DNA of 64,000 bases from Geodermatophilus bullaregiensis (GCF_016907675.1 NZ_JAFBCJ010000001.1:4712001-4776000), one strand, 5' to 3'; positions 1-10,956 are shown, counted from the stretch's first letter. Notes: a model not told the origin generated them from the sequence alone. Made by a program: numbers and translations.

Positions 1-1
1 C

Positions 2-448
2 CGGCTCGAGCTGATCGAACCCGTGGCCCCACGGACGACGCTCGACGGGGCGTGGTGGCCCCGCACCACCGACCTGTCGCGGGAGCTGTCCGGCCTGGTC
101 GAGGAGCTGCACCGCAGGGGGATCACGGTGACGCGGGTGGGCTACCACCCCACCGCCTGGGGCCCGACGCCACGGCGGCTGGAGGCCGACGGGCGGACCA
201 TCCGCCTTGGCTGGTTCCGCGGCCTCGACCCCCACCAGCTGAACCTCACCGGTGACCCGGCCCGCGGCCGGGTCGACCTGCTGGTGATCCCGCCCGAGAC
301 GACGGCGGCGTCCGCGGAGCAGGCCTTCGCCGCGGCCGGCGACCGCGCCGACCGGCGGACCCCCACCGCACTGCTCGACGCGCTCGGCGCGGCCGGTCCG
401 CCGGTCGAGCGGCCCACCCCGGCTGCCGACGCGTCGCCGTCGACGTGA
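2..448 (+). CDS. DUF5994-like protein (5' end probably outside window)
   Basis: A GTG at 23 gives 141 aa, but the frame stays open to the window edge and the upstream codons (R-L-E-L-I-E-P) read like normal family sequence, so the real start probably lies before base 1. The DGAWWPR motif near the N-terminus, followed by RVGYHPTAW and LLVIPPET, fits the DUF5994 family of small actinobacterial proteins of unknown function. The stop overlaps the next start as GTGA, so the two genes are likely translationally coupled. The family call rests on pattern memory. No function is assigned. Confidence 0.7.
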   Translation, partial: RLELIEPVAPRTTLDGAWWPRTTDLSRELSGLVEELHRRGITVTRVGYHPTAWGPTPRRLEADGRTIRLGWFRGLDPHQLNLTGDPARGRVDLLVIPPETTAASAEQAFAAAGDRADRRTPTALLDALGAAGPPVERPTPAADASPST

Positions 449-681
449 CGAAGACGCTGCGGATGGCCGGGACGGACCTGGTGTGGGAGGTCGAGGACTC
501 CGTCGACCTCGCGAGCCGTGCCGAGGAGATGGTCACCGCGCGGGCGAGCAACCAGGTCGTGACGATCATGGCGCGGCTGCCGGGGCAGCGGGAGTTCGCG
601 CACGTGACCCTGGCCCCGGGACAGCTCGCGTGGTGGGCACTGGGCGAGGAGGGCGGCGCGAGCCCCGTGCACGGAGGCTGA
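445..681 (+). CDS. small conserved hypothetical protein
   Basis: 78 aa, starting at a GTG that overlaps the stop of the preceding DUF5994-like gene (GTGA). The protein is acidic and mixed alpha/beta in character, with no signal peptide or membrane segment. I do not recognise a family. The tight coupling to its neighbour suggests a shared role or simply co-expression. The shadow frames across this region lack comparable support. Confidence 0.6.
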   Translation: MTKTLRMAGTDLVWEVEDSVDLASRAEEMVTARASNQVVTIMARLPGQREFAHVTLAPGQLAWWALGEEGGASPVHGG

Positions 682-690
682 GCGGGGACC

Positions 691-1104
691 TCAGCGGTCG
701 GACCGCTCCAACGGCGGGCCGGTGTCGAGCGTCCGGGAGCAGCGGGCGTCGCCGAGGTGGGCGGCGACCGCCGGCGACACCGCCGCCACGCGCAGGGACG
801 CCTGCCGCAGGCGCATCCAGTCGTCGGCCTCGTGGACCGGTGCCATCCCCTCCTCGTCGACGGCGTGGACCCCGGCGAGGTCCAGGACGAGTTCCTCGGG
901 GCCGCCGTCGACGGTGAACATCGACAGGAACAGGCGCAGCCGGCCCGCGGTGTCCGCGTTCAGCTGACCTCCGATGCGCAGCACCACGGACTGCTGGTGC
1001 AGGCTCAGGACGAGGCGCTCGGGGTGGGCCGGCGGGGGAGGGGGACCGGTCGGCGGGAGGTCCTCCCGGACCACGTGCAGACCGTGCCGTGACCGTGCAG
1101 CCAT
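691..1104 (-). CDS. STAS-domain protein (anti-sigma-factor antagonist type)
   Basis: 137 aa from an ATG at 1104. After a proline-rich stretch, residues about 29-125 have the STAS layout: a beta strand with VVLRIGGQLNADTAGRL, then ELVLDLAGVHAVDEEG at the place where the phosphorylatable Ser/Thr normally follows the conserved Asp. Here that loop reads VDEEG, with no Ser or Thr, so phosphorylation control may be lost or different. STAS proteins bind RsbW-type kinases and release sigma factors. A kinase and sigma factor of that system are encoded at 12.2-13.6 kb, so this could be a satellite input, but that link is inference. Confidence 0.75.
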   Translation of the reverse strand: MAARSRHGLHVVREDLPPTGPPPPPAHPERLVLSLHQQSVVLRIGGQLNADTAGRLRLFLSMFTVDGGPEELVLDLAGVHAVDEEGMAPVHEADDWMRLRQASLRVAAVSPAVAAHLGDARCSRTLDTGPPLERSDR

Positions 1105-1247
1105 GTGACGTCTCGCCCCCGGGCAGTCGGACGTGCCGCTGCCGGGTCCGGGGCAGTGCCCGCTCGCGCGGGCGTGGGACCGAGCGTACGGCCGCGGAGC
1201 CGGCCGCGCTGGTCCTGGCGACCGGCCCCGCGGAACGCCGGAGGCGG

Positions 1248-1385
1248 TCAGCTCTTCTTGTCGGTGGTGGTGAGCCGGTCCATCTGCGACCGGCTGTCGG
1301 CCTTGACCTTGCGCTCCGAGCGCTTCTCCTTGAGGGACTTGCCGGACTTCTTCGACATCGAGTGTCGCGGGGACTTGTCGGCCAT
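1248..1385 (-). CDS. 45-aa basic small protein
   Basis: A short reading frame of 45 aa from an ATG at 1385 to a TGA at 1248. It begins MADKSPRHSMSKKSGKSLKE and is rich in Lys, Arg and Ser (net strongly positive), with no hydrophobic stretch. Very similar small Lys/Ser-rich proteins are common next to housekeeping genes in actinobacteria, where they have no known function. The composition and codon use (C/G at third positions throughout) support a real gene. It is too short for ordinary ORF filters and easily missed. Confidence 0.6.
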   Translation of the reverse strand: MADKSPRHSMSKKSGKSLKEKRSERKVKADSRSQMDRLTTTDKKS

Positions 1386-1489
1386 GAGGCGCTCCCTGGT
1401 CGGGAGCCTGAGCGGCTCCGTGCCCGAACGCTACGCCCAGCCGCCACGGGTGTCGGCGTCCGTCGCGCGGGCCACCGGGGCGACCGGGC

Positions 1490-1693
1490 TCAGACCTCGA
1501 CGGCGGTGCCGCAGATGCCGCACACCTCGAGCCGACGGCGTCCCCACCGGGCGACCGGCACGAAGAACACCGTCAGCTGCCGGGACCGCCGCACCCGCGC
1601 CCACCGCGTGGTGTTGCCGCAGCGCGGGCAGGTGCGGACGTCCCCGGGGCCCAGGTCCTGCTGGCGGGTGCGGAGGCCGAAGAGGAGGAACAC
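1490..1693 (-). CDS. zinc-ribbon domain protein
   Basis: 67 aa from a GTG at 1693, chosen because the product then begins MFLLFGLRT, the usual opening of this family of short membrane-anchored or peripheral zinc ribbons. Two Cys pairs (CPRC near residue 22 and CGIC near residue 58) would bind one zinc. Between them lies the hydrophobic segment LTVFFVPVARW. Longer same-frame starts upstream would add low-complexity sequence that is a shadow of the opposite strand. Function unknown. Confidence 0.7.
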   Translation of the reverse strand: MFLLFGLRTRQQDLGPGDVRTCPRCGNTTRWARVRRSRQLTVFFVPVARWGRRRLEVCGICGTAVEV

Positions 1694-1839
1694 CGGGCCA
1701 GCGTAGGCAGCGGGCCCGCCGGCGCCCGCCCGTGGCCGGCGCCGCGCCCCACGCTCTGCTCCGCCCGGGTCCGCCGGGCCGGACCCGGGCGGAGGGCGCG
1801 TGCCCGGCGACGTCGAGGGACCTCCGGGCCGCAGCCCGT

Positions 1840-2334
1840 GGACGTGGAGCCGCACCGGGGAGACCCGCCGCGTGCTGCTCGACGCGCCCGCGCGGTCTTC
1901 GCCGAGCGCGGCTTCGCCGACGCGGGGGTGGCCGAGGTCGTCGAGCGGGCCGGCTCCAGCGTGGGCAGCCCGTACCACCACCTCGGCGGCGAGAGCGAGC
2001 TGTTCCTGGCGCCGTGGGAGGACGGGCAGGGCGACCAGGGGCAGCGCGCGGCCCGCGCGGGAGCCGCGGCGCGCGCGGCGGGGGAGACCCGGCCGCTCGC
2101 GCTCTTCGTCTCCGGCGCCCGCGGCTCCCTGCGCGGGTCCCGGGAGGGCCGGGCCGTGGGCGGCCTGTTCGTCGACGCGACGGCCCGCCCGGGTTCGAGC
2201 TCTGCGCCGCCGCCGGGCCTCGGAGTGGCTGCGGCAGGACGCCGTCCTGCTGCGGACGCCGGACCACGCCCTCGGCCGCCCCACCGTCCCCGTGCTGACC
2301 CAGGTCATCGGCGAGGAGGTCAGCGCCCGCCCAG
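1840..2334 (+). pseudogene. decayed TetR-family regulator
   Basis: A TetR regulator can be read only by switching frames at least three times. About 1864-1887 encodes TRRVLLDA in one frame. About 1889-2178 encodes the rest of the DNA-binding domain (ARAVFAERGFADAGVAEVVE, then the GSPYHHLGGESELF turn) in a second. About 2182-2210 (DGPPGFEL) lies in a third, and about 2217-2320 (RASEWLRQDAVLLRTPDHAL) returns to the first. Each piece is recognisably TetR C- or N-terminal sequence, so this is a gene broken by small indels. Its remnant end overlaps the stop of the convergent thioesterase gene. Sequencing error is the main alternative. Confidence 0.7.
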
Positions 2335-3210
2335 CGGACGCACCGTCCCCTCCTGGGCCACGGTGAGCACCAGCCGGCCGGCGCGGTCGAAGACCCGGCC
2401 CGAGCACATCACCCGCCCGCCGTCGGCCCAGGTGCTCTCCTGCTCGTAGTACAGCCAGTCGTCGGCGCGGGCGAGGCGGTGGAACCACACGGCGTGGTCG
2501 AGGCTGGCCGCCGCGACGTCCGGCGCGCCGACCATCGTCCGGTGCGGGGCCAGTGCCGTGGACAGCAGCAGCAGGTCCGACACGTAGGCCAGCGCGCAGC
2601 CGTGCAGCAGCGGCTCGTCCGGCAGCGCCTCGCGGCAGCGCAGCCAGAAGCGCTGGCGGGGCGGCGCGGCCTCGCCCCGCGCGGCCGCCAGGCGGGGCAG
2701 CTCGCCGTCCAGGCGCAGCTCGAACGGGTGGCGGTCGGCGAGCCGGTCGAACCACTCGCGGAGCAGCCCCCGCGCGCCGGCCCCGGCCGCCACCGGGTCG
2801 GGGAGGTCCTCCGGCGGCGGCGCGTCGAGCACCGGCACCTGGTGGGTGAAGCCGGTCTCCGGCCGGTGGAAGGACGCGGTGAGCTCCAGCGTCGTCCGCC
2901 CGCGCTGCTCGGCCCGCACCCGGCGGGTGGCGTAGCTCCCGCCGTCGCGCACGTGCTCGACGGTGAGCCCGGTCGGCTCGGCGGCCTCCCCGGCCCGCAG
3001 GAAGTACGCGTGCAGCGAGTGCACCGCCCGGTCGGCCGGGACGGTGCGGCCGGCCGCCAGCAGCGCCTGCGCGACGACGGCACCGCCGAAGGCCCGCTCG
3101 GGCGACGTCCGGCGCGGTCCGGCGGTGAACGCGCCCGGCCCGGCCGGCCGCAGGTCGAGCAGGGGCAGCAGGCCGCCGGCCCGGTCCGGTGCGCGATCGA
3201 CCCCGGTCAT
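2320..3210 (-). CDS. tesB: acyl-CoA thioesterase II (TesB-like)
   Basis: 296 aa, two hot-dog domains in tandem as in TesB, which hydrolyses medium- and long-chain acyl-CoA to free acid and CoA. The ATG at 3210 is preferred to the longer frame because GGAGG sits 5 bases upstream. Family landmarks are visible: FGGAVVAQAL and HSLHAYFLRAG in the N-terminal domain, and LDHAVWFHR, ESTWADGGR and TVAQEG (Asp, Ser/Thr and Gln of the catalytic set) in the C-terminal domain. It is divergent from a TetR-ferredoxin-P450 operon across 60 bp that hold a palindrome, so it may share control with the P450. Confidence 0.9.
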   Translation of the reverse strand: MTGVDRAPDRAGGLLPLLDLRPAGPGAFTAGPRRTSPERAFGGAVVAQALLAAGRTVPADRAVHSLHAYFLRAGEAAEPTGLTVEHVRDGGSYATRRVRAEQRGRTTLELTASFHRPETGFTHQVPVLDAPPPEDLPDPVAAGAGARGLLREWFDRLADRHPFELRLDGELPRLAAARGEAAPPRQRFWLRCREALPDEPLLHGCALAYVSDLLLLSTALAPHRTMVGAPDVAAASLDHAVWFHRLARADDWLYYEQESTWADGGRVMCSGRVFDRAGRLVLTVAQEGTVRPLGGR

Positions 3211-3244
3211 CGTCGCCTCCCGCGCCGCGGCCCCTTGACGGCGG

Positions 3245-3266
3245 GAATTGAACCACTGTTCGATTC
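3245..3266. promoter_or_regulatory. inverted repeat, probable TetR operator
   Basis: Imperfect 22-bp dyad in the divergent intergenic region: arms GAAT-t-GAAC and GTTC-g-ATTC around a cact centre, with one unpaired position per arm. It lies between the thioesterase start (3210) and the GTG start of the TetR gene (3272), where an autoregulating TetR protein would be expected to bind. It is also unusually AT-rich for this sequence. Confidence 0.6.
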
Positions 3267-3271
3267 GTGAC

Positions 3272-3901
3272 GTGGGTCGCACTCCGGGCGCGACCGCCGC
3301 GGGCACGCGCGACCGCCTGCTGCGGGCGGCCGCCGACGTCTTCGCCCGCCGGGGCTACGAGGGCACCCGCGTGTCCGAGGTCGCCGAGGCGGCCGGGCTG
3401 AGCAACGGCGCGATGTACGCCTACTTCGGGTCCAAGGCCGAGCTGCTCGTCGACGCCCTGCGCGTGCACGGCCGGAGGTTGCTGGCCGACCTCGTCGCCG
3501 CGCACCCCACCCGGTCGCTGCCCGACCTGCTGCTCGCCGGGGGCCGGTCGCTGCGCCGGCGGCGGGAGCCCGACGGCGAGCTGCTGGTCGAGGCGCTCGT
3601 GGCGGCCCGGCGCGACGGCGAGGTACTCGTGCCCGTGCGCGGCTACGTGCAGGAGCGGGTCGACTGGCTGGCCGGCCTGGTCCGCGGGGGGCAGGACGAC
3701 GGCGGCATCGACGCCGCGCTGTCCCCGCACGCCGTCGCCCACCTCTGCCTCGCACTCGCCGTCGGCACCGCGCTCGTCGGCCCCGACGTCGACCCGGTCG
3801 ACGACGAGGAGTGGACCGCCCTGCTCGCCCGCCTCGTCGAGTCCCTGGGACCGGCGCGCGCACCAGCCACCACCGGAGAACAGATGGGGAGCCGTCCATG
3901 A
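3272..3901 (+). CDS. TetR-family transcriptional regulator
   Basis: 209 aa from the GTG at 3272. A TTG eight codons earlier (3248) would put the start inside the operator-like palindrome and adds no family sequence. The N-terminal helix-turn-helix is clear (TRDRLLRAAADVFARRGYEG, then VAEAAGLSNGAMYAYFGSKAEL), followed by an all-helical ligand domain. Its stop overlaps the ferredoxin start (ATGA at 3898-3901), so it is the first gene of a TetR-ferredoxin-P450 operon. It probably represses this operon and perhaps the divergent thioesterase, with an unknown (possibly fatty or hydrophobic) ligand. Confidence 0.88.
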   Translation: MGRTPGATAAGTRDRLLRAAADVFARRGYEGTRVSEVAEAAGLSNGAMYAYFGSKAELLVDALRVHGRRLLADLVAAHPTRSLPDLLLAGGRSLRRRREPDGELLVEALVAARRDGEVLVPVRGYVQERVDWLAGLVRGGQDDGGIDAALSPHAVAHLCLALAVGTALVGPDVDPVDDEEWTALLARLVESLGPARAPATTGEQMGSRP

Positions 3902-4109
3902 GAGTCCAGATCGACCCGAACCTGTGCCAGGGCCACGGCCGCTGCTACGACCTGGCGCCGGACCTGTTCGGCGAGGACGGGGACGGCTACGCCACGCTGA
4001 CCGACCTCACCGCCGGCGGGCGGGTGCCGCCCGACCGGGAGGACGACGTCCGCCTGGCCGCCGACAACTGCCCCGAGGCCGCCGTCCTGGTGTACGAGGA
4101 GGCGGCGCC

Positions 4110-4113
<4 letters not shown>
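3898..4113 (+). CDS. [3Fe-4S]-type ferredoxin, P450 redox partner
   Basis: 71 aa. The cluster ligands are C10, C16 and C58, with His13 in the position of the missing fourth Cys (CQGHGRC), the signature of single-cluster [3Fe-4S] ferredoxins that feed electrons to bacterial P450s. The start ATG overlaps the TetR stop and the gene ends in a GTGA overlap with the P450, so all three are translated in step. No ferredoxin reductase is nearby, so the electron source must be encoded elsewhere. Confidence 0.9.
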
Positions 4114-6686
<2,573 letters not shown>

Positions 6687-6687
<1 letters not shown>

Positions 6688-7475
6688 TGAGCGGCATGGC
6701 GGGCAGCGGGATCCTGGCGGGCAGGAAGATCCTGGTCACCGGCGTCCTCACCGAGGCGTCGATCGCGTACGCGACCGCCCGGATCGCGCAGGAGCAGGGC
6801 GCCACCGTCGTCCTGTCCAACTTCGGCCGCGCGTTGTCGCTGTGCCAGCGGATCGCCAAGCGGCTGCCGCAGGAGGCGCCGGTCGTCGAGCTCGACGTGA
6901 CGAACACCGAGCACCTGGCGACGCTGGCCGACCGGCTGCGCGAGCACGTCGGCGACACCCTCGACGGCGTCGTCCACTCCATCGGCTTCGCGCCGCAGGA
7001 GGCCATGGGGGAGGGCTTCCCGGAGGTGGCGTGGGAGCACGCGGCCACCGCCTTCCAGGTGTCGACCTGGTCGATGGCCTCCCTCACCCAGGCCTGCCGG
7101 CCGCTGTTCGGCGAGACCGCCTCCGTCGTCGGGCTGACCTTCGACGCCACCGTCGCCTGGCCGGTCTACGGCTGGATGGGCGCGGCCAAGGCGGCGCTGG
7201 AGTCGACCTCCCGCTACCTCGCCCGCGAGCTGGGTCCCGAGGGCGTGCGGGTCAACCTCGTCGCCGCCGGCCCGCTGCGCAGCATGGCGATGAAGTCCAT
7301 CCCCGGCAGCGCCCAGTTCGAGGAGGCCTGGGAGGGCCGGGCGCCGCTGGGCTGGTCGGTCACCGACACCGAGCCCGCGGGCAAGGCCGTCGTCGCGCTG
7401 CTGTCGGACTGGTTCCCGGCCACCACCGGGGAGATCGTCCACGTCGACGGCGGCTTCCACGCCGTGGGCGTGTGA
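6687..7475 (+). CDS. inhA: enoyl-ACP reductase (InhA/FabI type)
   Basis: 262 aa from an ATG overlapping the fabG stop (TGATGA). An alternative ATG lies three codons in. It catalyses NADH-dependent reduction of trans-2-enoyl-ACP, the last FAS-II step. Visible features: LVTGVLTEASIAYATA (the modified nucleotide-binding motif of enoyl reductases), VVHSIGFAP, and the catalytic Tyr-x6-Lys pair in YGWMGAAKAALES. FAS-II in a lineage without obvious mycolate genes in this window suggests ordinary fatty-acid elongation. Confidence 0.93.
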
Positions 7476-7541
7476 GATCACGCGGTCACGCCGTCGGGGT
7501 GTGACCGCATCCGCCGCCGCCCCACACCGAGAAGAGAGTCC

Positions 7542-8663
7542 GTGCCCCGCGCCACCGTCGACCTGCACCCCGGCCAGCGCCCCGACGAGGACCCGTCGCT
7601 GGCCGTCCGCAACAACGGGGGCGTGCCGCCGCCGTCCGCCCCCGCCCCGGCCGGCCGCCGGGAGGCGCTGCTGGTGCTGTCCTTCGGCGGGCCCGAGGGC
7701 CACGACGACGTCATGCCGTTCCTCGACAACGTCACCCGCGGCCGCGGCATCCCGCCCGAGCGGCTGCTCGACGTCGCCGAGCACTACCACCACTTCGGCG
7801 GCGTCAGCCCGATCAACCAGCAGAACCAGGCGCTGATCGCCGCGGTGCGGGCCGACCTCGCGGCCGCGGGCACCGACCTGCCGGTGTACTGGGGCAACCG
7901 CAACTGGGACCCCTACGTCGAGGACACCTGGCAGCAGATGACCGACGACGGCATCGAGCACGTCTACGTCCTGGCCACCTCGGCCTACGCCTCCTACTCC
8001 GGCTGCCGGCAGTACCACGAGGACGTCGCCCGGGCGCGGATCGCGACCGGCGGGGGCCCCACGGCGGAGAAGCTGCCGCACTACTTCGACGCGCCGGGCT
8101 TCGTGCGGGCCAACGCCGACGCGCTCGCCGCCGCGCTCGAGCAGCTCCCCGCGGACGTCCGGGCCTCCGCCCGGCTGGTGGCGACGGCGCACTCGATCCC
8201 CGACTCCATGGCCGCCGTCGCCGGGCCGGACGGGCACGCCTACGAGGCCGAGCTGACGGCCGCTGCCCGCGCCGTGGTGGACGCCGTCGACCCGGGCCGG
8301 GACTTCGACCTGGTCTGGCAGAGCCGCAGCGGCCCGCCGTCCGTGCCGTGGCTCGAGCCCGACGTCAACGACCACCTGCGGGCGCTGCACGAGAACGGCG
8401 AGACGGCGGTCGTGCTGTTCCCCGTCGGCTTCGTCAGCGACCACCTCGAGGTGGTCTGGGACCTGGACAACGAGGCGCGCGAGACCGCCGAGGAGCTCGG
8501 GATGGCGTTCGTGCGGGCCGGCACCGCGGGCACCCACCCGGCGTTCGTGGCGATGGTCCGCGAGCTGCTCGAGGAGCGCCGCGGCGGCGGGCAGCCCCGG
8601 CTGGGCACCAACTGCCCGGCGGCCTGCTGTTTCGTCCAGCGTCCGGCGGCCCGCCCGTCCTGA
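7542..8663 (+). CDS. hemH: ferrochelatase (coproporphyrin III type)
   Basis: 373 aa from a GTG at 7542 preceded by gaagagag. It inserts Fe2+ into coproporphyrin III in the actinobacterial heme route (cpfC is an alternative symbol). Family features: LLVLSFGGPEG at the start of the domain, HYHHFGGVSPINQQNQ, the catalytic His in ATAHSIPDSM, and FPVGFVSDHLEVVWDLD. The C-terminal NCPAACC cluster and the internal SGCRQY Cys fit the [2Fe-2S] centre found in actinobacterial ferrochelatases. It lies downstream of inhA as in mycobacteria. Confidence 0.92.
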   Translation: MPRATVDLHPGQRPDEDPSLAVRNNGGVPPPSAPAPAGRREALLVLSFGGPEGHDDVMPFLDNVTRGRGIPPERLLDVAEHYHHFGGVSPINQQNQALIAAVRADLAAAGTDLPVYWGNRNWDPYVEDTWQQMTDDGIEHVYVLATSAYASYSGCRQYHEDVARARIATGGGPTAEKLPHYFDAPGFVRANADALAAALEQLPADVRASARLVATAHSIPDSMAAVAGPDGHAYEAELTAAARAVVDAVDPGRDFDLVWQSRSGPPSVPWLEPDVNDHLRALHENGETAVVLFPVGFVSDHLEVVWDLDNEARETAEELGMAFVRAGTAGTHPAFVAMVRELLEERRGGGQPRLGTNCPAACCFVQRPAARPS

Positions 8664-8734
8664 GGGGCGTTGACCCGGCCGCCGTCCGGGAGTAGACCGT
8701 CGGACCATCGGGGGCCGGACGAGGACGGTGCAGC

Positions 8735-9586
8735 GTGACCCCTGCTGTCGACGTCGACCCCGGCAACGCCGGTCAGCTCGGCGCCTGGGACGGCTCGCAG
8801 GGCGCGTACTGGGCCGCCGAGGCCGACCGCTTCGACCGGTCGATCGCCCGCTACGACACCCCGTTCCTGGCCGCGGCCGGCCTGCGCGCCGACGACCGGG
8901 TGCTCGACGTCGGCTGCGGCACCGGCCGGACGACGCGGGACGCCGCCCGGGTCGCGGTCCGCGGCTCGGCGCTCGGCGTGGACCTCTCCGCCGCGATGCT
9001 CGAGGTCGCCCGTCGGCGGGCGGCCGACGAGGGCCTGGCCAACGTCCGCTTCGAGCAGGCCGACGCCCAGGTCGCGCCCTTCACTGCGGAGGGGTTCGAC
9101 GTCGCCGTCAGCCGGACCGGCGCGATGTTCTTCGCCGACCCGGTCGCCGCGCTGGCCAACGTGGGCCGCGCGCTCGTGCCGGGCGGGCGGCTGGTCCTGC
9201 TGGTGTGGCAGGCGCTGGAGGCCAACGAGTGGATGACCGAGATCCTGGGCGCCCTGGCCGCGGGGCGCCCGCTGCCCACCCCGCCACCCGGGGCGCCCGG
9301 GCCGTTCTCCCTCGCCGACCCCGCGCGCATCCGGGACGTCCTCACCGCCGCGGGTCACCGTCAGGTGGAGGTCGAGGGTCTGGCCGAGCCGGAGTGGTGG
9401 GGCGCCGACGCCGACGACGCCCTGGGGTTCGTGCTCGGCCTCGCCGGCTGGCTGCTCGACGGGCTCGACGACGTCGCCCGGGCCCGGGCCGTGGACGACA
9501 TGCGGCGGCGCATCGAGGCGCATGCCGGCCCCAACGGCGTCGAGTTCGGCTCGGCCACCTGGCTGGTGACGGCCACGCGCGCGTGA
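8735..9586 (+). CDS. class I SAM-dependent methyltransferase
   Basis: 283 aa. The SAM-binding Rossmann core is explicit: VLDVGCGTGRTTRDAA (motif I), the acidic GVDLSAAMLEVA (motif II) and FEQADAQVAPF, then GRALVPGGRLVLLVW. The C-terminal third is variable and should define the substrate, which I cannot infer. The gene stands alone, with a hairpin terminator directly after it shared with the convergent gene. Confidence 0.88.
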   Translation: MTPAVDVDPGNAGQLGAWDGSQGAYWAAEADRFDRSIARYDTPFLAAAGLRADDRVLDVGCGTGRTTRDAARVAVRGSALGVDLSAAMLEVARRRAADEGLANVRFEQADAQVAPFTAEGFDVAVSRTGAMFFADPVAALANVGRALVPGGRLVLLVWQALEANEWMTEILGALAAGRPLPTPPPGAPGPFSLADPARIRDVLTAAGHRQVEVEGLAEPEWWGADADDALGFVLGLAGWLLDGLDDVARARAVDDMRRRIEAHAGPNGVEFGSATWLVTATRA

Positions 9587-9589
9587 GCC

Positions 9590-9627
9590 CTCCCGCGCTG
9601 CCGGCCGCCGCGCGCGGCAGGCGGGAG
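9590..9627. terminator. bidirectional hairpin between convergent genes
   Basis: CTCCCGC and CTGCCG on the left pair with CGGCAG and GCGGGAG on the right (7 + 6 bp with a one-base bulge, GC-rich loop of about 11). It lies exactly between the stop of the methyltransferase (9586) and the stop of the convergent gene (9631). No U-tract, as usual at this GC content. Confidence 0.6.
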
Positions 9628-9630
9628 CGG

Positions 9631-10365
9631 TCAGCGGGGGACGGCGTTGTAGGCGGCGACCGTGGCCTCGCGGACGGCGGCGGCCAGCGGGCGCAGCGCG
9701 TCGTCCCGCGCGGCGGCCTGCGCGTGGGTCACCGCGGCACCGGGCGCGTCGGCCGTGGCGAGGTCGAGGACCCGCGCCAGCCGCCGGGCCCGGGCGAGCA
9801 CCGACAGCGCCAGCGGGTCGGTGTCCGGCGGGAGGCCCGGCGCCTGCGCGGCACCGAGCCCGGCCAGGAGCGCCGGCACCTCGGGGTTCCAGCGGGCCAG
9901 GTCCAGCGCGACCAGGGTGCGGGCGGCGTCGCCCACGGCGAGGTCCAGCGCTCCCGACACCTGCCGCAGCGACCCCTCGACCGGCGGCGGCGCGGGCGGG
10001 AGCCCGTCGAGGTCGAACGCCGTCCACGCGGTCACCTCCGGCCCGAGCTCCTCGGGCACCAGGGCGACGTGCTCACCGACGGCGGCCTGCCCGGCCCCCG
10101 TGGCGAGCGCGGCCAGCCCGGGTGCGCGCGGCAGCCCGCGGACGTCGCCCGGCACGGGCAGCACCACCCGCAGCCGGCGCTCGCCGAGGCCGCGCAGCGC
10201 GGTGAGCGCCCAGCCGAGCGGGACGGCGCCGTCGCTGCCGGGCAGGCCGGTGACGCGGTGCGCGCGGTCGTCGGACAGCGCGTCGAGCGCGGTGTCGTAG
10301 GCGGTGCGTCCGGACAGCCACGCGGTCGCCCAGACCGCGAACCGGCCGGCGGGGAGGTCGTGCAC
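9631..10365 (-). CDS. conserved actinobacterial protein of unknown function
   Basis: 244 aa from a GTG at 10365. It is soluble and Ala/Leu-rich, with the recognisable phrases RVTGLPGSDGAVPLGWAL, RLRVVLPVPGDVRGLP and LDLARWNPEVPALL. I associate these with a widespread single-copy actinobacterial family that has no characterised member. No signal peptide, membrane segment or catalytic motif is visible. It is divergent from the nfeD-like gene with about 65 bp between starts. Confidence 0.7.
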   Translation of the reverse strand: MHDLPAGRFAVWATAWLSGRTAYDTALDALSDDRAHRVTGLPGSDGAVPLGWALTALRGLGERRLRVVLPVPGDVRGLPRAPGLAALATGAGQAAVGEHVALVPEELGPEVTAWTAFDLDGLPPAPPPVEGSLRQVSGALDLAVGDAARTLVALDLARWNPEVPALLAGLGAAQAPGLPPDTDPLALSVLARARRLARVLDLATADAPGAAVTHAQAAARDDALRPLAAAVREATVAAYNAVPR

Positions 10366-10430
10366 CGGGTGAGGTTACGTCGGCGCCGGGAGGTCCCCGC
10401 GAGGACCGGCGGCTCTGGGAGACTGTGGGC

Positions 10431-10874
10431 ATGGCTGCGTGGCTGCTCTGGATGATCGCCTCGGGCCTGTTCGTCGCCGGTGAGGTGGCCAGCGGCGACC
10501 TCGTGCTCCTGATGTTCGCCGGCGGCGCCCTGGGCGGGATGCTCGTCGCGCTGGCCGGCGGCGCGGTCGCCGTGCAGGTGCTGGCCTTCATCGCCGCCTC
10601 GGCGCTGCTGGTCGCCGTCGTCCGGCCGGCGGCCAAGGCGCACCTCGAGAACCGGATGCCCCAGCACCTGGACGGCGTGCAGGCGCTCATCGGGCGGACC
10701 GCCCGGGTCACCCGCCCGGTCGATGCCTCCAGTGGCCGCATCCAGGTGGGCGCCGACGAGTGGAGCGCGCGCAGCCAGTACGGCGGCGAGACCTTCGACG
10801 TCGGCGCGACCGTGCGCATCCTCCAGGTCGACGGCGCCACCGCCGTCGTGGGTGACGCCCTCGAACTGGGGTGA
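10431..10874 (+). CDS. NfeD-like membrane protein
   Basis: 147 aa. The ATG at 10431 is preferred over the in-frame GTG at 10425 because the gggag site is 9 bases from the ATG but only 3 from the GTG. Residues 1-70 hold two or three transmembrane helices. Residues about 80-147 form the OB-fold NfeD domain (GVQALIGRTARVTRPV, then GATVRILQVDGATAVV). Short NfeD proteins work with SPFH/stomatin partners in membrane microdomains, and that partner is the next gene. Confidence 0.88.
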   Translation: MAAWLLWMIASGLFVAGEVASGDLVLLMFAGGALGGMLVALAGGAVAVQVLAFIAASALLVAVVRPAAKAHLENRMPQHLDGVQALIGRTARVTRPVDASSGRIQVGADEWSARSQYGGETFDVGATVRILQVDGATAVVGDALELG

Positions 10875-10956
10875 GCCACGCCGCGAGGGCGTGACCGGCG
10901 GTCCCCCGCGCGGCAGTATCGGTGCCAGCACCGTCCGCGACGCATCGGAGGATCCC

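Noticed and set aside
3248..3271. TTG start for the TetR regulator
   Set aside because: It lies inside the operator-like palindrome and adds residues not typical of the family. The GTG at 3272 is preferred.
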